A DNA stretch of 64,000 bases from SMWN01 sp965261165 (GTDB taxonomy: Bacteria; Pseudomonadota; Gammaproteobacteria; Eutrophobiales; Eutrophobiaceae), in contig OZ253445.1 in the NCBI GenBank assembly GCA_965261165.1, forward strand, positions 558,001 to 622,000, given 5' to 3'. The position numbers and the translations under genes were made by a program. Under the pieces are notes generated by a model. That model ran no database searches and had not been told where the DNA came from. It was given only the letters and a program-made list of their open reading frames with translations. Positions 55,258-63,450 of this stretch are shown one piece after another (position 1 is the first letter of the stretch; each line of letters starts with the position of its first letter).

Positions 55258-56697
55258 TTATAATTCTCTCGAACGTATTACTGTCATCTTGTCAACCTGC
55301 ATATCTTCCATGGTATAGGGAATTCCGCCCACACCCAGTCCTGATCGTTTTAATCCAGCAAAAGGCATCCAGTCCACTCGGAATGCGGTATGTGTATTAA
55401 TCATGACAGCAGAGGCATTGATCTTTTTCGATACTCGCATTGCCTGATCAATATCACGGGTAAAGACCGAGGCCTGAAATGAGAACGGCAAAGCATTGGC
55501 CTGTTCAATAGCAACATTGATGTCTTCATAGGGATAGACGCAAATCACAGGACCGAATATTTCCATCTGGCTGACCTTTGATTCATTCGAAGGATTGTAT
55601 AAAACCGTACATTCATAGCAGGAATCAGAAATTCTCGAACCACCACTCAGCAATTCTGCGCCTTCCTCAACGGCTTCATTCACCCAAGTTTCTACACGAT
55701 CTATTTCTACGTGTCTGATTAAGGGACCAATATCTGTTTCTGCCAAAACCGGATCACCAACCGTATAACTCTCACCAATCTTAGCGATATTCTGTGCGAG
55801 TTGTTTCGCAATTGAAGCATGCGCAAAAATTCGCTGCACCGAAACACACACTTGGCCTGCGTGATAAAAACCACCTTTTGCTAATAAGGGTAACGCATCT
55901 TCAATATCAGCATCTTCTGCAACAATCACCGGTGCCGCACCGCCATGTTCCAATGCACAGCGTGTCCCCGGCGAAAGTTTTGATCGTAACATCCAGCCGA
56001 CTTTGTCGCTGCCAATAAAGCTAAAAAAATCAACACGATCATCAGTCACTAACTGCGTTGCAACATCCAGATCAGACACAACGAATGCCTGACACCATTC
56101 CTCTGGCAAACCTGCTTCGCGTAATATTTTGACAAATCGGAAGCAGGAGAGCGGCGTATCTTCAGCAGGTTTAACAATGACAGGACAGCTGTTTGCAATC
56201 GCCGGCACAACCTGATGCACGATTAAATTTAGAGGATGATTAAAAGCACTGACTGCAACCACCACGCCAATAGGTTCCTTACGGGTAAAAGCAAGGTGTC
56301 CAGATGATGCTGCATTCAGACCCATTGGAATTTCACGTCCTGACTCGGTACGTAATGTCTCGATACATAGCTTCACTCCATCAATAGCACGTGCAACTTC
56401 TACCCTTGAATCAATGAGTGGTTTGCCCCCCTCACGCGCTGCTTCTACCGCAAGCTCTTCTTGTCTTGCCTCCATCAAAGAAATGGTTTTATCGAGTATC
56501 TGAATTCTTTGCTCAGCGGGTAGCCATTTATCACGATTCTGATAAAGTGATACTGCTGTTGCTAACGCCTGTTTAACAACTCTAGAATCAGCAGTATCGA
56601 CAGTTGCAATAAGTGCAGTGTCATACGGAGCAACAACTTCAAGCAAAGCATCTTTCGAATTTGCTCCGGGAACCATTATCGGAAAATGCTCAGTCAT
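55258..56697 (-). CDS. NAD(P)-dependent aldehyde dehydrogenase
   Basis: A 479-residue ALDH from MTEHFPIMVPGANSKDALLE. The Rossmann contacts are VSAFNHPLNLIVHQVVPAIA and KPAEDTPLSCFRF, with ALEHGGAAPVIVAEDAD near 255 and the catalytic Cys in GGFYHAGQVCVSVQRIF near 290. The C-terminal segment is AGLKRSGLGVGGIPYTMEDM. It is closest in look to lactaldehyde or phosphonoacetaldehyde-type ALDHs. The ATG at 56697 sits 34 bp after the upstream stop; 56757 would overlap that gene. Substrate unknown. Confidence 0.88.
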   Translation of the reverse strand: MTEHFPIMVPGANSKDALLEVVAPYDTALIATVDTADSRVVKQALATAVSLYQNRDKWLPAEQRIQILDKTISLMEARQEELAVEAAREGGKPLIDSRVEVARAIDGVKLCIETLRTESGREIPMGLNAASSGHLAFTRKEPIGVVVAVSAFNHPLNLIVHQVVPAIANSCPVIVKPAEDTPLSCFRFVKILREAGLPEEWCQAFVVSDLDVATQLVTDDRVDFFSFIGSDKVGWMLRSKLSPGTRCALEHGGAAPVIVAEDADIEDALPLLAKGGFYHAGQVCVSVQRIFAHASIAKQLAQNIAKIGESYTVGDPVLAETDIGPLIRHVEIDRVETWVNEAVEEGAELLSGGSRISDSCYECTVLYNPSNESKVSQMEIFGPVICVYPYEDINVAIEQANALPFSFQASVFTRDIDQAMRVSKKINASAVMINTHTAFRVDWMPFAGLKRSGLGVGGIPYTMEDMQVDKMTVIRSREL

Positions 56698-56731
56698 ACC
56701 AAACTTACCAACCTCTATGAATCTATCGTTA

Positions 56732-58366
56732 TTAAATCGGACAAACCAACTCACCAAGTTTTTCGGTAAGTTTCATGTTCTCACTGTAATCAACCGGGCA
56801 ATCAATAATCACAACTGTGTCATCAGCGATTGCTTTCTTAAGAGTTGGTAGTAAATCTCCTGCGTTTTCAACCCGATAGCCTTTGGCACCAAAACTCTCG
56901 GCATATTTAACAAAATCAGGATTGGTAAAGTCAATATTAGAAGATCTGCCAAAATTTCTAAGCTGGTGCCACTTGATCAAACCATATTGTGAATCCGTCC
57001 AGATTAATATGACAAATGCCAGTCCATGCCGTAAAGCAGTTTCTATTTCTTGCGAATTCATCATAAAACCTGCATCACCAGTCACAGCTACCACTGTCCT
57101 TTCCGGAAATACAAACTTGGCAGCCAGAGCGCCTGGAACAGCTATCCCCATAGAGGCAAAACCATTTGAAATAATACAGGTATTGGGTACTTCTTCCTGA
57201 TACATTCTAGCCATCCACATTTTATGCGCACCAACATCACTGATCACAACATCCTCTGGATTTAGTGCCTGCCTGAGATCCCATAATATTTTTTGCGGCT
57301 TAATTGGAAACCCAGTGTCATCTGCATGGGCAGCCATCTCATCAACGATAGTCTGTCTGAGATTTGCCGCTAGATATTCATCTTTAGCATCAGCCCTTTC
57401 AGCGATGCCGTTCAGTGCCTGACCAATATCCCCTATCACGCCAACCTCAACAATATAATGCTCATCAACCTCAGCAGGCAATGCATTAATATGGATAATT
57501 TTAATGTCTTTGCTTTTATGCCAAAGATGCGGGTGGTATTCGACGATATCATACCCAACACAAATCACAACATCCGCGCGACTGAAACCACAGGAAATAT
57601 AATCACTGGCCTGAAGTCCTACCGCACCTAGTGATAGATCATGTGAAAAAGGAATAGTGCCTTTTGCCATGAATGTCGTGGCGACAGGGATATTCAGTTT
57701 TTCAACAAAACTTACCAATTGTTCTTCTGCATCTGCACGTATCACGCCGTTACCAACCATAACCATCGGGAAACGAGCATTCGAAATCACCTCGGCTGCT
57801 TCATCCATCATAGATTCTGGTGGTGTTGGTGCGACTGGACTCTGAACCAGTAAAGGTTCTTTATCATCAACCTCAGCGCCAGCAATGTTTTCTGGAAAAT
57901 CTATAAAGCTACAACCTGGCTTTTCTGCCTGTGCAACCTTAAAGGCCTTACGGACAATCTCGGGAATAATCTCGCCTTCTCGAATTTGTGTACTGTATTT
58001 TGAAATTGGATCAAAAAGATTAACTAGATCAAGTATCTGGTGACTTTCCTTGTGCAATCTTTTTGTTGAACCCTGACCTGCGATAGCAACGATAGGCGCC
58101 AAATCCATATTCGCGTCAGCAACACCCGTAATGAGGTTGGTTGCACCTGGACCCAAGGTTGCCAAACAGACACCCGCACGTCCTGTAAGACGTCCATAAA
58201 CGTCCGCCATAAAAGCAGCGCCTTGCTCATGACGTGTGGTGACAAACTGAATCTTACTATCTAGCAAGGCATCCATTACATCAATATTTTCTTCACCAGG
58301 GATGCCATAGATACGTTCGATTCCTTCATTCTCTAGGCATCTTACGAATAATTCTGCTGCTTTCAT
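56732..58366 (-). CDS. acetolactate-synthase-like TPP enzyme
   Basis: A 544-residue ThDP-dependent enzyme. The catalytic Glu is in TTRHEQGAAFMADVYGRLTG near 45-64, LGPGATNLITGVADA near 72-86, and the ThDP-binding motif is VTGDAGFMMNSQEIETALRHGL, near 430-450. It resembles the catabolic AlsS type, with no separate regulatory subunit. First in the unit with ALDH, GltB-core and DoxX genes. Other decarboxylases or carboligases (glyoxylate carboligase, oxalyl-CoA decarboxylase relatives) cannot be ruled out. Confidence 0.88.
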   Translation of the reverse strand: MKAAELFVRCLENEGIERIYGIPGEENIDVMDALLDSKIQFVTTRHEQGAAFMADVYGRLTGRAGVCLATLGPGATNLITGVADANMDLAPIVAIAGQGSTKRLHKESHQILDLVNLFDPISKYSTQIREGEIIPEIVRKAFKVAQAEKPGCSFIDFPENIAGAEVDDKEPLLVQSPVAPTPPESMMDEAAEVISNARFPMVMVGNGVIRADAEEQLVSFVEKLNIPVATTFMAKGTIPFSHDLSLGAVGLQASDYISCGFSRADVVICVGYDIVEYHPHLWHKSKDIKIIHINALPAEVDEHYIVEVGVIGDIGQALNGIAERADAKDEYLAANLRQTIVDEMAAHADDTGFPIKPQKILWDLRQALNPEDVVISDVGAHKMWMARMYQEEVPNTCIISNGFASMGIAVPGALAAKFVFPERTVVAVTGDAGFMMNSQEIETALRHGLAFVILIWTDSQYGLIKWHQLRNFGRSSNIDFTNPDFVKYAESFGAKGYRVENAGDLLPTLKKAIADDTVVIIDCPVDYSENMKLTEKLGELVCPI

Positions 58367-58429
58367 GTCTGCTAATCCCTTAATCTAATGTCAATATTTT
58401 GTAGGAAATACTATTTGTGAACGGCCAAT

Positions 58430-58625
58430 TAAAGGCTCAACGCGCACTTAATCCTATCCCCTCAGCACAAGATACGCTCCAGATATGTATTCATAAATTA
58501 CTTGCTATCTCCACAACTACCTTCATAGCCCTTATCACCGTACAAGCCTTCTTCGCCCTTACTTGTCGCCACAACCTCCTTCAGCAACCATGCGGCCAGT
58601 TCCATGATCGATCTTTGTAACTAGA
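58430..58625 (-). pseudogene. decayed HvfA-like precursor peptide relic
   Basis: The minus strand reads DHGTGRMVAEGGCGDK and then a stop, close to DHGSGYMVAEGKCGEGKCGDK of the intact precursor at 60265. After a frame shift it continues GEEGLYGDKGYEGSCGDSK and stops. The signal peptide part is missing and most Cys codons are lost. It lies directly after hvfC, in the same orientation as the operon. Confidence 0.6.
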
Positions 58626-58635
58626 TTATTTTTTA

Positions 58636-59421
58636 TTAGCTAGCATTTGTGCCTAACAATATATCTTTTGTACGCATATTGCGCATAATTTCATAGCCGC
58701 CATTGATAACGACCTGAGGATCAGGGTGTTTAAGTTCCTCGGCGATCCCTTCTAATAACTGTAGACCAGTTTTATCGCTATTACTCTGGATACATTCAAG
58801 CAGACGTGCAGAAACCGAGTTTAATTCCAGAAATCCTACTTCATCATCCTTGCACCGGTAAACCAGCAAATATGTTGGTAATTCGGGAGCGGTGTCTGGC
58901 AAATAATTAGGACTGATTTGATGTACTGGATATTGATAGGTATGCGGCATGATAATGGGATTCAGTGCTGGAACACCCGATAATAAATCGCCTCCAATAT
59001 CAATCCCACTCAGCTCGATTTCTCTGGTATCGAGTGATATAGATATTTCAGCCCACTCGTAGGTCGCCAACTCTAGCAGAAAGCCTGGATCTTCTGGATG
59101 TCCGTGACGTTCATCCTCAAGATATTGTATAAACTCCAGCGGCATTCTTGGAAACAATGGTGTATGCGCTCGATGATGACAAACGTAATCACGCAACATC
59201 CTATGCCATTGTTTATCAGGGGTGATCTTACGCAGTACTGGAAAGCTGTTAGCAATAAATCCTTCTATATTGTTATAAACCAGTTCTCGGTACACGCCGA
59301 TGCGCCGATCTTCTATACCATCTGGCGCAGGATTATTTTTGGGATCGCGCATATGCCGAGTAAAGACATTTTGCACTTCCTCAAAATTCTCAGTACCGCT
59401 GCTGTTTAATACTGCTGTCAT
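58636..59421 (-). CDS. hvfC: HvfC/BufC-type DUF2063 protein
   Basis: A 261-residue partner of the MNIO enzyme, with a DUF2063 N-terminal domain (EDRRIGVYRELVYNNIEGFIANSFPVLRKI near 40-65) and a second domain near 120-260. Such proteins hold the precursor peptide for the modifying enzyme. ATG at 59421 begins the conserved MTAVLNSSG stretch, and the gene overlaps hvfB by 32 bp; a longer start at 59460 is possible. Third in the operon. Confidence 0.85.
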   Translation of the reverse strand: MTAVLNSSGTENFEEVQNVFTRHMRDPKNNPAPDGIEDRRIGVYRELVYNNIEGFIANSFPVLRKITPDKQWHRMLRDYVCHHRAHTPLFPRMPLEFIQYLEDERHGHPEDPGFLLELATYEWAEISISLDTREIELSGIDIGGDLLSGVPALNPIIMPHTYQYPVHQISPNYLPDTAPELPTYLLVYRCKDDEVGFLELNSVSARLLECIQSNSDKTGLQLLEGIAEELKHPDPQVVINGGYEIMRNMRTKDILLGTNAS

Positions 59422-60247
59422 CTGCTTGATGTTTTTTCTGATAGTAACGAATGGTATCAACTTCCTTCAACAAGACTTCCATAGGAGGAATATTAAAATC
59501 TCTTTCCAATAAAGTCGGAAACACGCCAAAGTGTTCATAAGCAACATCTAATAATTTCCAGACCGGGTCAATAACATCTGCACCATGGGTATCTACCCGT
59601 AAATCTTCTGCTTCGACGTAGTGCCCAGCAATGTGTGCGTAAACAATTCTATCGCCCGGCAAAGCCTTAAGGAATTTCTCCGCACTATATTTGTGATTGA
59701 TACTGTTCACATAAATATTATTGATATCTATATGGAATAGACAATCGGCCTCTTCCAGTACCGCATTCACAAACTCTATTTCTTCCATCTCTCTGCCAGG
59801 AGCTGCGTAATAAGACGCATTTTCCATGGCCATGCGTTGCCCAATGATATCCTGTACGCGTTGAATTCTCCCAGCCACGTAATGCACTGCTTCTTCAGTA
59901 AAGGGGATAGGCATCAGATCATAGAGATGACCATCATCTGCGCAATAACTTAAGTGTTCGCTGTAGACGGGAATATTATGTGTTTCAAGAAATTTTTTAA
60001 CGCGTTTTAGAAATGGCTCATCCAAAGGCGCCAGACCACCGATATTAAGGGATAGCCCATGACAGACTATCGGTATTTGTTCTGAGATTTTCCGGAATTG
60101 GCGTCCAAGACGACCACCAATACCTATCCAGTTTTCCGGCGCAGCCTCCATGAAATCTATTTGGGAGGGAATGTCATCTGCAAGCGAACCGATGAAGGTT
60201 CGCCGCAGACCTAATCCCGCACCCTGTACAGGATATGTTTCAGACAT
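59390..60247 (-). CDS. hvfB: HvfB/BufB-type MNIO (DUF692) peptide-modifying enzyme
   Basis: Multinuclear non-heme iron oxidative enzyme of 285 residues, expected to oxidise Cys of the precursor. The TIM-barrel metal sites are in VCHGLSLNIGG near 60, VYSEHLSYC near 93, MENASYYAA, LFHIDINNIYVNS near 170, YAHIAGH near 203 and DTHG with LLERDFNIPP. ATG at 60247 begins the conserved GAGLGLRRTFI region. It lies 17 bp after hvfA. Copper or other metal handling is the family role; the exact modification is inferred. Confidence 0.9.
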   Translation of the reverse strand: MSETYPVQGAGLGLRRTFIGSLADDIPSQIDFMEAAPENWIGIGGRLGRQFRKISEQIPIVCHGLSLNIGGLAPLDEPFLKRVKKFLETHNIPVYSEHLSYCADDGHLYDLMPIPFTEEAVHYVAGRIQRVQDIIGQRMAMENASYYAAPGREMEEIEFVNAVLEEADCLFHIDINNIYVNSINHKYSAEKFLKALPGDRIVYAHIAGHYVEAEDLRVDTHGADVIDPVWKLLDVAYEHFGVFPTLLERDFNIPPMEVLLKEVDTIRYYQKKHQADDSSIKQQRY

Positions 60248-60264
60248 GCGATGAAGTCTCTGGA

Positions 60265-60702
60265 TTATTTCTTATCGCCGCACTTGCCTTCGCCGCACTT
60301 GCCTTCTGCTTCCTTCTTATCGCCGCACTTGCCTTCTGCTTCCTTCTTATCGCCGCACTTGCCTTCGCCGCACTTGCCTTCTGCTTCCTTCTTATCGCCG
60401 CACTTGCCTTCGCCGCACTTGCCTTCTGCTTCCTTCTTATCGCCGCACTTGCCTTCGCCGCACTTGCCTTCTGCTTCCTTCTTATCGCCGCACTTGCCTT
60501 CGCCGCACTTGCCTTCTGCTTCCTTCTTATCGCCGCACTTGCCTTCGCCGCACTTGCCTTCTGCAACCATGTAACCAGAGCCGTGATCTGTCATAGCAAA
60601 TGGGTTCGCTGCTGCTTGCGTAATTGGGCTAGCAATTAATGAAACAGCAAAGGTCGCACCAAGAGCTGCAGCAATTGGAGTTAATTTTCTTTCTTTAGAC
60701 AT
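60265..60702 (-). CDS. hvfA: HvfA-type precursor peptide with expanded EGKCG repeats
   Basis: A 145-residue precursor. A signal peptide (MSKERKLTPIAAALGATFAV, then SLIASPITQAAA) leads to a mature part with DHGSGYMVAEGKCG and then repeats of about 15 residues, AEGKCGEGKCGDKKE. There are five full units, one 10-residue short unit and a final full unit, 13 EGKCG motifs in all. Each EGKCG Cys is a candidate for oxazolone/thioamide formation by HvfB. First gene of hvfA-hvfB-hvfC. Other HvfA proteins usually carry fewer copies. Confidence 0.92.
   Translation of the reverse strand: MSKERKLTPIAAALGATFAVSLIASPITQAAANPFAMTDHGSGYMVAEGKCGEGKCGDKKEAEGKCGEGKCGDKKEAEGKCGEGKCGDKKEAEGKCGEGKCGDKKEAEGKCGEGKCGDKKEAEGKCGDKKEAEGKCGEGKCGDKK
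60268..60568. repeat. 45-bp tandem repeat coding the EGKCG array
   Basis: Head-to-tail 45-bp units with near-zero divergence at the DNA level, one of them shortened to 30 bp. Low divergence suggests recent expansion by slippage or recombination. Three reading frames stay open over it on each strand, so other open frames here are artefacts. Confidence 0.9.
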
Positions 60703-61298
60703 TTAGAGAAGTCCTCTCAAGTTGTTGTTAAATATTTCCCGATACTCAAAGGCAATCGGACTCCTTAATTGACAAACAGTTATGCGAGCCTTTCATGATA
60801 AAATTCCGGCGACTATACGGCGAAAATTACTATTCATTCCAGAACCTAAACCATGGACTAAGGTACATAGGAGAAGTTCCTGAGCATTTGCGAAATATTC
60901 GGGTTAGAGTCTTAATTTTCAATAATCTAGAGACCTTTGCATCATTCAAAATCACCGAACAAAACATATAGGCGATATCATTCATTTTTATAAAATTTTG
61001 CACGAAACAGTTTCGTTTTGCGAGAATTTTCCTTCAATCGTCGCAGAACAGCATAAAACCTCTCAATTAGCGTGCTTTTAGCATTATCAAGCATTCAGAC
61101 GCAATGTGCCTCACCGCCAGTTGATAATAAAATACTGGGGGGGCAGACCACCACTGGCCACTGCCATAAGCACCTGTAAACACTACTCCATTTACCAAAC
61201 ACTTCAGGGATACACTAGAGGCGTGCGAAACATGGGTGTGAAAAAGTGCGAAACATCGTTGTGCAGCGGTGTTGATATAATCAACATCTGTTTGATTC
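60703..61298. other. intergenic region between hvfA and prophage remnant
   Basis: It should include the hvfA promoter (minus strand), with a GAGAGGAC ribosome site just before the ATG. GAGACCTTTGCA at 60930-60941 is the second example in the window of an IS-end-like motif. The rest, including GTGCGAAACAT repeated at 61223 and 61247, is unassigned. No gene. Confidence 0.5.
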
Positions 61299-61475
61299 TT
61301 AGGATTTTGAAAGGGCAGCGATTAGAGGCGCAGTAAAGTCAATTCTACCTGGGGTCGGATGGCGTGGGTTTGCATGATGGGAGGCATGATACCCCTCGCC
61401 GAGAAACAACAGCGCGGCGATGGGATGATCATGGGGACAATCATGATGGTGTGCGACGATGGTGATCCAGAAATA
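61299..61475 (-). pseudogene. C-terminal fragment of a fatty-acid desaturase
   Basis: The minus strand reads AHHHDCPHDHPIAALLFLGE, then GYHASHHANPRHPTPGRIDF. The GEGYHxxHHANPR motif is the third His box of acyl-CoA/acyl-lipid desaturases. It is joined in frame to a phage tail-tip fragment and lacks the catalytic first two-thirds. Confidence 0.65.
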
Positions 61476-61838
61476 ACCCGCCAGCACAATGATCATATGC
61501 AGATATTTATTGCGTTCGCCAGCGGTGGCGGCAAACACCAAGACACCTGATGTTTTGACCTTGCCATAGATCACACGCCGCGGTGCCACCGGCGAGCGCA
61601 CGATCTGCGAGCGGCCGATGGTGTCTGCATTCGGATTTGCGCCCTTCGGCTTAAACAGTACTCGGCTGATGAGACTCAGCGCAATGCTCAAACCCACGCT
61701 GATGACAGCAGATGCGGCTGCCGCACTCAGGCCAAGCCCAATCAAAAATACAGTCACTGGGGCTGCAATGGCAATGCTTGGAACACTGAGTAAAATCAGT
61801 GCCAACAGGGATTTCTCAAGATGCTTAATCATAATCAT
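61476..61838 (-). pseudogene. phage tail-tip (host-specificity) protein, N-terminal fragment
   Basis: About 120 residues: MIMIKHLEKSLLALILLSVP, a Gly/Ala-rich hydrophobic run (GLGLSAAAASAVISVGLSIA), then FKPKGANPNADTIGRSQIV and RSPVAPRRVIYGKVKTSG. This opening is typical of tail-tip proteins placed after NlpC/P60-type tail proteins. Starts by ATGA overlap at 61838. At about 61476 it is cut and joined to the desaturase fragment. Confidence 0.7.
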
Positions 61839-62263
61839 ATGCGCCATCCGGCTATTGCCTTGTTGACAGGCACAAACACCAAGCCATCGACACCCGGGGC
61901 GGCAATTTGCCCGCCCACACAAACACCAACAGTCTCACGCTGTGTCAACGCCAGCAGCATCATGTCGCCGCGCCGCGCCAGATTGACATTGCGCATCCTA
62001 GGCAAGCCAGTCTTATCGATTAACTCCGCCACAGCGCCTAATTTTAGCGCAGTGGCGGCATTGTGATAGCGTCCTCGATAACTAGCTGCAAGATCAACGC
62101 CGGTCATCTGCAGCACCGCATCGGCGGCAAACAGGCAACAATCTTGCTTGCCCCATGCAAATGGATGGCGCCGGCGCGAGTCGATCAATTGAAATAAGCG
62201 TTGTTCCCAATCGACTAAGCGATCAAGCTTGCGAGCGCTGTTGTGGATTTTTTTCATTGTCAT
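61835..62263 (-). CDS. phage tail assembly protein, NlpC/P60-like
   Basis: About 142 residues. FAWGKQDCCLFAADAVLQMTG near 38-58 carries the Cys of an NlpC/P60-type fold (DUF6950-like), and RRGDMMLLALTQRETVGVCVGG follows. Start is taken as ATG at 62263, overlapping the upstream stop (TAATG); 62257 or 62284 are alternatives. Position between two tail proteins supports a tail-assembly or cell-wall hydrolase role. Confidence 0.78.
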   Translation of the reverse strand: MTMKKIHNSARKLDRLVDWEQRLFQLIDSRRRHPFAWGKQDCCLFAADAVLQMTGVDLAASYRGRYHNAATALKLGAVAELIDKTGLPRMRNVNLARRGDMMLLALTQRETVGVCVGGQIAAPGVDGLVFVPVNKAIAGWRI

Positions 62264-62781
62264 TATTGCCTGGTAAATCCCCATAGAATTTCTTTTTGTG
62301 CGATGTCCGAGACATAATCAAAGCCGCGATCAGCAGGATATTCAAATGCTTGATCTTCTTTTGTATAGCGGCGGATGCGCGGGCGCTGCCAATCCGCCAT
62401 GCGTGATTCAAGTGAGACCGAGATGCCATTTGCTTCGCCGAGCGCACCCTGCATGACATCAATCCTGCCGCTAAAGATTAACTTTGGTGCCACAATCGCA
62501 TCATGGGCGTCGAGTAGAGCAATCCAAATCTTGGCTGAGCGTCCCTGGTAATGCTCATCGAGTGCCACCCTGACTAATTCAGAGGGGATGCCAGACAGAC
62601 CGAGCCGCACCCGTGCAGGCTGCAAATCAAGTGATTCAGACACACTTGAGATGCTGCCCAAATTACCCGCACCGATCCAATCGTGTTGCTGCCAACTAAT
62701 CTTGCCGACAGCAGTGTGCAGGCGCACCGGGGCACTAGGAAAATCTAAATAAACGAGATTGATTAATATTTGATTGCTCAT
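62263..62781 (-). CDS. phage tail protein of unknown function
   Basis: A 172-residue protein opening MSNQILINLVYLDFPSAPVR, then LHTAVGKISWQQHDWIGAGN and VRLGLSGIPSELVRVAL. I recognise it only as a protein found between the minor tail and NlpC/P60 genes in siphophage-like clusters. It overlaps neighbours at both ends, so it is translated from the same mRNA. Confidence 0.7.
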   Translation of the reverse strand: MSNQILINLVYLDFPSAPVRLHTAVGKISWQQHDWIGAGNLGSISSVSESLDLQPARVRLGLSGIPSELVRVALDEHYQGRSAKIWIALLDAHDAIVAPKLIFSGRIDVMQGALGEANGISVSLESRMADWQRPRIRRYTKEDQAFEYPADRGFDYVSDIAQKEILWGFTRQ

Positions 62782-63449
62782 ATCACTTCGACCAGCTCAA
62801 CGCTCATATCGCCGACTTGCCCGCCGTGCCGGTAGAGGGCGCGGCCTTGACTGTCATCAACCAAACGAAATGTGCTGGTGGGCTGGATAAACTCGGCCGC
62901 GACGTAGCTGACGTTGACATTTAATGTTAACGGTATCGCCTGACGTAGCGGCGGCGTGAAATGAATGTCGGTGTTGCTAGTGTATGTCGCATGCCCCACC
63001 ACCGGTGCTGAGACTTGTTTTAATTCATTGTTGACGGCAAAGAAAGTGCCGACAGGGATTTCGCCAAACGCTTCGATGACATGCGTCGCAAACCAATTGC
63101 CGCGCAACATAGTCGTGCCAGCGATGATAGGCAGCGCACTAGCAGTTTTCCAATTGACTATAGGGATATCATAATTACTGAAAGTTGATGTTAGTCCAGG
63201 AACGGGGGATTGCTGCAGCGGGCCTAATGTCACTCGTCCTGCTGGGCCGCGCAGGCCCGCGATAAAACCTGACAGGTGATCTAACTCTGAGCGAACGAGC
63301 CCAGTAAATGACATGCTCACCCGCCAGCGTGCCCCGGGGAATTCCAGGGTGTGCGTGCTACGCGAGAGTGGCGATGTATGCGTGATGGTGTTGGTTTCCA
63401 ACCACCACTCAATCTCTGAGGGATGCAATGCTGCGGGCCATACCGACAT
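62778..63449 (-). CDS. phage minor tail-like protein
   Basis: A 223-residue protein from MSVWPAALHPSEIEWWLETN. It has GARWRVSMSFTGLVRSELDH and IAGLRGPAGRVTLGPL near 60-90. The size and position directly after a tape measure gene fit minor tail proteins of lambda-like tails. ATG at 63449 is chosen over an upstream start at 63479 that would overlap the tape measure gene. It overlaps the next gene by 4 bp. Confidence 0.7.
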   Translation of the reverse strand: MSVWPAALHPSEIEWWLETNTITHTSPLSRSTHTLEFPGARWRVSMSFTGLVRSELDHLSGFIAGLRGPAGRVTLGPLQQSPVPGLTSTFSNYDIPIVNWKTASALPIIAGTTMLRGNWFATHVIEAFGEIPVGTFFAVNNELKQVSAPVVGHATYTSNTDIHFTPPLRQAIPLTLNVNVSYVAAEFIQPTSTFRLVDDSQGRALYRHGGQVGDMSVELVEVI

Positions 63450-63450
63450 C

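Noticed and set aside
58417..58620. 67-codon plus-strand frame between the TPP enzyme and hvfC genes
   Set aside because: It is opposite to the HvfA-like relic, which explains the sequence better.
60235..60639. Long plus-strand open frames across the hvfA repeat
   Set aside because: They are repeats of low-complexity hydrophobic residues with no start context, caused by the 45-bp tandem repeat staying open in several frames. The minus-strand frame with a signal peptide and hvfB downstream is the real gene.
60235..60639. CRISPR-like array
   Set aside because: The regular repeats have no unique spacers and code for the HvfA peptide, so this is a coding tandem repeat.
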